Assembly (NCBI GenBank): GCA_027030565.1
Contig: JALVEU010000307.1
Span: 1 to 7,990 of the forward strand
Length of the DNA: 7,990 nt
Direction: 5' to 3'
Source: Gammaproteobacteria bacterium
Lineage (GTDB): Bacteria; Pseudomonadota; Gammaproteobacteria; JAJDOJ01
Shown here: piece after piece, positions 6,218 through 7,990 of the stretch
Numbering within the stretch: the stretch's first letter is position 1
Layout of the letters: every line of letters starts with the position of its first letter
The notes under the pieces: model-generated
What the model was told of the DNA's origin: nothing
Databases searched by the model: none
What the model saw: only the letters and a program-made list of their open reading frames with translations
Position numbers and translations under genes: made by a program

Positions 6218-6964
6218 GTGCGCGTCGAGGCGGAGCCGGCCTGTGTGCTGCATACGCGGCCGTGGCGCGAGACCAGTGCCCTGCTGGAGGTGCTCACCCC
6301 CGGCCACGGCCGCGTGGGCCTGATCCACCGCGGGGCCCGGCGCCCGCGTCGCGGAGCGGCGCCCGTGCAGCCTTTCCAGCTCCTGGAGATCGCCTGGCGG
6401 GGGCGCGGCGAACTGCCCACGCTCACGCGCGTGGAACTGCTGGAGCCGTTCCCGGATCTCAGCGGTCTGTCCGCCGTGTGCGGACTGTATGTCAACGAGC
6501 TGACCGTGCGCCTGCTGCCGCGGGGCCTGTCCGCCCCGGCGCTGTTCACCGCCTACTGCCGCACCCTCCAGGCCCTGGGCACTGCGGGTCCGCCGGACGC
6601 CGCCCTGCGTGCCTACGAGCTCGCGCTGCTCTCGGCCCTGGGTTACGCGCCGTTGCTGGACCGCGATGCGGCAGGTCAGCGGCTGCAGCCGCACGGCCAT
6701 TACCGCTACGATAGGGAGCGCGGCCTGGTCGCCGTCACGGAGGCCGGGGCGGTCCCGGGTCCCGTGGTCCGCGGCGAGACCGCCTTGGCACTCGCCGCCG
6801 GCCGGCTGGAGGCGCCGCGGCTGCGGCGCGAGGCGCGCGAACTCCTCCGCCACCTGATCGAGCCCCTGCTGGAGGGACGCCCGCTGCACAGCCGAAGGCT
6901 GCTGCGTAGCCTGTCCGTGGGCGGACCGAGTGAATCCGAACCTGTGAGGAACGCAAAACCATGA
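6218..6964 (+). CDS. recO: DNA repair protein RecO
   Basis: A 248-residue protein (E. coli 242). With RecR and RecF it loads RecA onto SSB-coated single-stranded DNA in gap repair. The N-terminal OB-fold (about 1-78) shows ACVLHTRPWRETSALLEVLT, closely matching E. coli FVLHSRPWSETSLMLDVFT, then GRVGLIHRGARR. The helical part has GLYVNELTVRLL (89-100), YELALLSALGYAP (133-145), YRYDRERGL (162-170) and the C-terminal LHSRRLLRSL (223-232). The start is GTG at 6218, seven bases after the era stop; no ATG lies in frame, and the next GTG (6245) would cut the OB-fold. No clear Shine-Dalgarno is present. The stop overlaps the pdxJ ATG by four bases. No zinc-finger cysteines are seen, as in E. coli. 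Confidence 0.93.
   Translation: MRVEAEPACVLHTRPWRETSALLEVLTPGHGRVGLIHRGARRPRRGAAPVQPFQLLEIAWRGRGELPTLTRVELLEPFPDLSGLSAVCGLYVNELTVRLLPRGLSAPALFTAYCRTLQALGTAGPPDAALRAYELALLSALGYAPLLDRDAAGQRLQPHGHYRYDRERGLVAVTEAGAVPGPVVRGETALALAAGRLEAPRLRREARELLRHLIEPLLEGRPLHSRRLLRSLSVGGPSESEPVRNAKP
6946..6950 (+). promoter_or_regulatory. Ribosome binding site of pdxJ
   Basis: GAGGA lies ten bases before the pdxJ ATG at 6961, within the last codons of recO. It supports 6961 as the start despite the ATGA overlap with recO. Confidence 0.6.
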
Positions 6965-7704
6965 GCCCATCCGCCGCCATTCGCCTGGGTGTCAATCTCG
7001 ACCACGTGGCCACCATCCGGCAGGCCCGGGGCACGACCTATCCGGACCTCATGGAGGCCGTGCGCACGGCCGAGGCCCATGGGGCCGACGGCATCACCAT
7101 GCACCTGCGCGAGGACCGGCGCCACATCCAGGACCACGACATGTACGATGCGCGCCGGGTCGTGACCACCACGCTCAACATGGAGATGGCGGCCACCGAG
7201 GAGATGATCTACACGGCCGAGGCCGTGGGCCCCGATTTCTGCTGTCTGGTGCCGGAGCGGCGCGAGGAGCTCACCACCGAGGGCGGGCTGGACGTGATCG
7301 GTCAGCGCAGCCGTCTTGCCGATGCCGTGGCGCGCCTCACCGCGGCCGGCATCCGCGTGTCGTTGTTCGTGGAGCCTGATCCGCGCGTGCTGGAGGTGAG
7401 CGCGGAGATCGGCGCCCCCATGGTGGAGCTCCACACCGGTGCCTACGCCAACCTGAGCGGTGGGGCCGCCGAGGCCGAGCTCACCCGCATCCGCGACGCC
7501 GCGCGCATCGCCGCCGAGCTGGGCCTGCAGGTCAACGCCGGCCACGGCCTCCACTACGAAAACGTGGGCCCCATCGCCGCCATCCCTCAGATCGCCGAGC
7601 TCAACATCGGCCATGCCATCGTCGCGCGCGCGATCTTCGTCGGCCTCGGCCGGGCCGTGCGCGAGATGAAGGACCGCATGCGGGCCGCCCGGGAAGCGGC
7701 CTGA
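6961..7704 (+). CDS. pdxJ: Pyridoxine 5'-phosphate synthase PdxJ
   Basis: A 247-residue cytoplasmic TIM-barrel enzyme (E. coli 243) that condenses 1-deoxy-D-xylulose 5-phosphate with 3-amino-2-oxopropyl phosphate to pyridoxine 5'-phosphate in DXP-dependent vitamin B6 synthesis. Visible motifs: LGVNLDHVATIRQARGT (9-25), GADGITMHLREDRRH (41-55) with catalytic H48, NMEMA (73-77) with E75, FCCLVPERREELTTEGGLD (93-111), and VNAGHGLHYEN (191-201) with H195. These residues correspond to E. coli H45, E72 and H193. The ATG overlaps the recO stop (ATGA) and has its own binding site, so expression is both coupled and independently initiated. In E. coli acpS follows directly; here it does not. Confidence 0.97.
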   Translation: MSPSAAIRLGVNLDHVATIRQARGTTYPDLMEAVRTAEAHGADGITMHLREDRRHIQDHDMYDARRVVTTTLNMEMAATEEMIYTAEAVGPDFCCLVPERREELTTEGGLDVIGQRSRLADAVARLTAAGIRVSLFVEPDPRVLEVSAEIGAPMVELHTGAYANLSGGAAEAELTRIRDAARIAAELGLQVNAGHGLHYENVGPIAAIPQIAELNIGHAIVARAIFVGLGRAVREMKDRMRAAREAA

Positions 7705-7705
7705 T

Positions 7706-7734
7706 TTCCGGCGCCTGATGGGGCCTTGCCGGGG
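7706..7734 (+). other. Imperfect hairpin just after pdxJ
   Basis: CCGGC at 7708-7712 pairs with GCCGG at 7728-7732, extended by two G-U pairs, with an inner three-pair stem and a three-base bulge. It starts one base past the pdxJ stop but no T-run follows, so termination is uncertain. The 3' arm overlaps the TTGCCG proposed as a -35 element of the next gene. Confidence 0.25.
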
Positions 7735-7755
7735 ATCCACACGGCCCGCGAGAAT
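7726..7755 (+). promoter_or_regulatory. Weak candidate promoter of the nucleotidyltransferase gene
   Basis: TTGCCG (7726-7731, four of six matches to TTGACA) and GAGAAT (7750-7755, four of six matches to TATAAT) are 18 bases apart. The predicted start near 7762 coincides with the ATG at 7763, which would give a leaderless or nearly leaderless mRNA. Both hexamers are poor, so confidence is low. Confidence 0.25.
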
Positions 7756-7762
7756 ACGCGCC

Positions 7763-7990
7763 ATGAACGACCAAACGCCTTGGGGCACCGGCGAACGCCC
7801 CGTGCGACTCTCGCCCGCTCAGACCGAAACGATCCGTCAGGCGGTCCGAGAGGCCTTCGGCCCTGCGGCGGTGGTGCGTCTATTCGGATCGCGTGTAGAT
7901 CCGGCGCAGCGGGGTGGTGACATCGACCTGCACATCGAGACCGACCTCCCGCCGGAGCAGACCCTCGAGGCCGAGATGCGCCTGTATGCC
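7763..7990 (+). CDS. Minimal nucleotidyltransferase (MNT-fold) protein, 3' end missing
   Basis: The first 76 codons are present and the frame is still open at the window end. Residues 39-59 (RLFGSRVDPAQRGG then DIDLHIE) form the nucleotidyltransferase signature GS-x9-DxD, with G42, S43 and the metal-binding D53 and D55. It is preceded by a predicted helix (SPAQTETIRQAVREAFG). This matches the small MNT superfamily proteins, often about 100-110 residues, which commonly pair with a HEPN or similar partner gene as toxin-antitoxin units; some MNT proteins neutralise their HEPN toxin by transferring AMP. The partner, if any, is outside the window. The ATG at 7763 is chosen because the sequence upstream is not protein-like; an in-frame ATG at 7718 is possible. 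There is no strong Shine-Dalgarno. It stands where acpS would be in E. coli, 58 bases after pdxJ, suggesting insertion of an accessory gene. Confidence 0.85.
   Translation, partial: MNDQTPWGTGERPVRLSPAQTETIRQAVREAFGPAAVVRLFGSRVDPAQRGGDIDLHIETDLPPEQTLEAEMRLYA

Noticed and set aside
7726..7920. Short plus-strand open frame after pdxJ
   Set aside because: It overlaps, in another frame, the MNT gene starting at 7763, which has a specific catalytic motif; this frame has none.
1..7990. CRISPR array, insertion sequence, tRNA, rRNA or integrase
   Set aside because: I read for regularly spaced repeats, terminal inverted repeats, transposase motifs and tRNA-like cloverleaf or CCA ends and saw none; apart from the last 228 bases the block follows the standard gammaproteobacterial order.

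Overview
The window is a GC-rich stretch (roughly two-thirds G+C by eye) of a gammaproteobacterial chromosome, read entirely on the + strand. Gene order matches the conserved block known from Escherichia coli, rseA-rseB-rseC-lepA-lepB-rnc-era-recO-pdxJ. There is one additional small gene (DUF4845 family) between lepB and rnc, as in many non-enteric gammaproteobacteria. High GC, the MucA-like RseA tail and the DUF4845 gene suggest a Chromatiales/Ectothiorhodospiraceae-type or Pseudomonas-like lineage; this placement is an inference, and genus cannot be read from the window.

Layout. Bases 1-1454 hold the end of the envelope-stress operon: the last residues of anti-sigma factor RseA, then rseB and rseC. 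A 149-base gap (1455-1603) follows, with a stem-loop and a perfect TATAAT hexamer, and probably marks the boundary to the next unit. Bases 1604-4584 carry lepA (elongation factor 4), lepB (signal peptidase I) and the DUF4845 membrane protein. Bases 4581-6964 carry rnc (RNase III), era (ribosome-assembly GTPase) and recO (recombination mediator), tightly packed. pdxJ (vitamin B6 synthesis) overlaps recO by four bases and ends at 7704. After a 58-base gap an incomplete gene for a minimal nucleotidyltransferase (MNT fold) starts at 7763 and runs off the window; in E. coli acpS would be here.

How the genes work together. RseA and RseB together hold the envelope-stress sigma factor in check, and RseC modulates this. 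LepA and LepB link translation to protein export. RNase III, Era and DUF4845 sit where rRNA processing and 30S maturation are encoded, and RecO and PdxJ are conserved passengers of the same unit. Several junctions overlap (ATGA at 1017-1020, 4581-4584 and 6961-6964; 8 bases at rnc/era), which suggests translational coupling.

Novelty. Almost everything is ordinary housekeeping sequence. The points worth a second look are the MNT gene at the right edge (possible HEPN/MNT-type toxin-antitoxin or defence module), a perfect TATAAT built with a rare ATA codon inside the end of lepB, the pilin-like N-terminus of the DUF4845 protein, and the rseC-lepA gap. I see no CRISPR array, insertion sequence, tRNA or rRNA, and no gene-free stretch longer than 300 bases.
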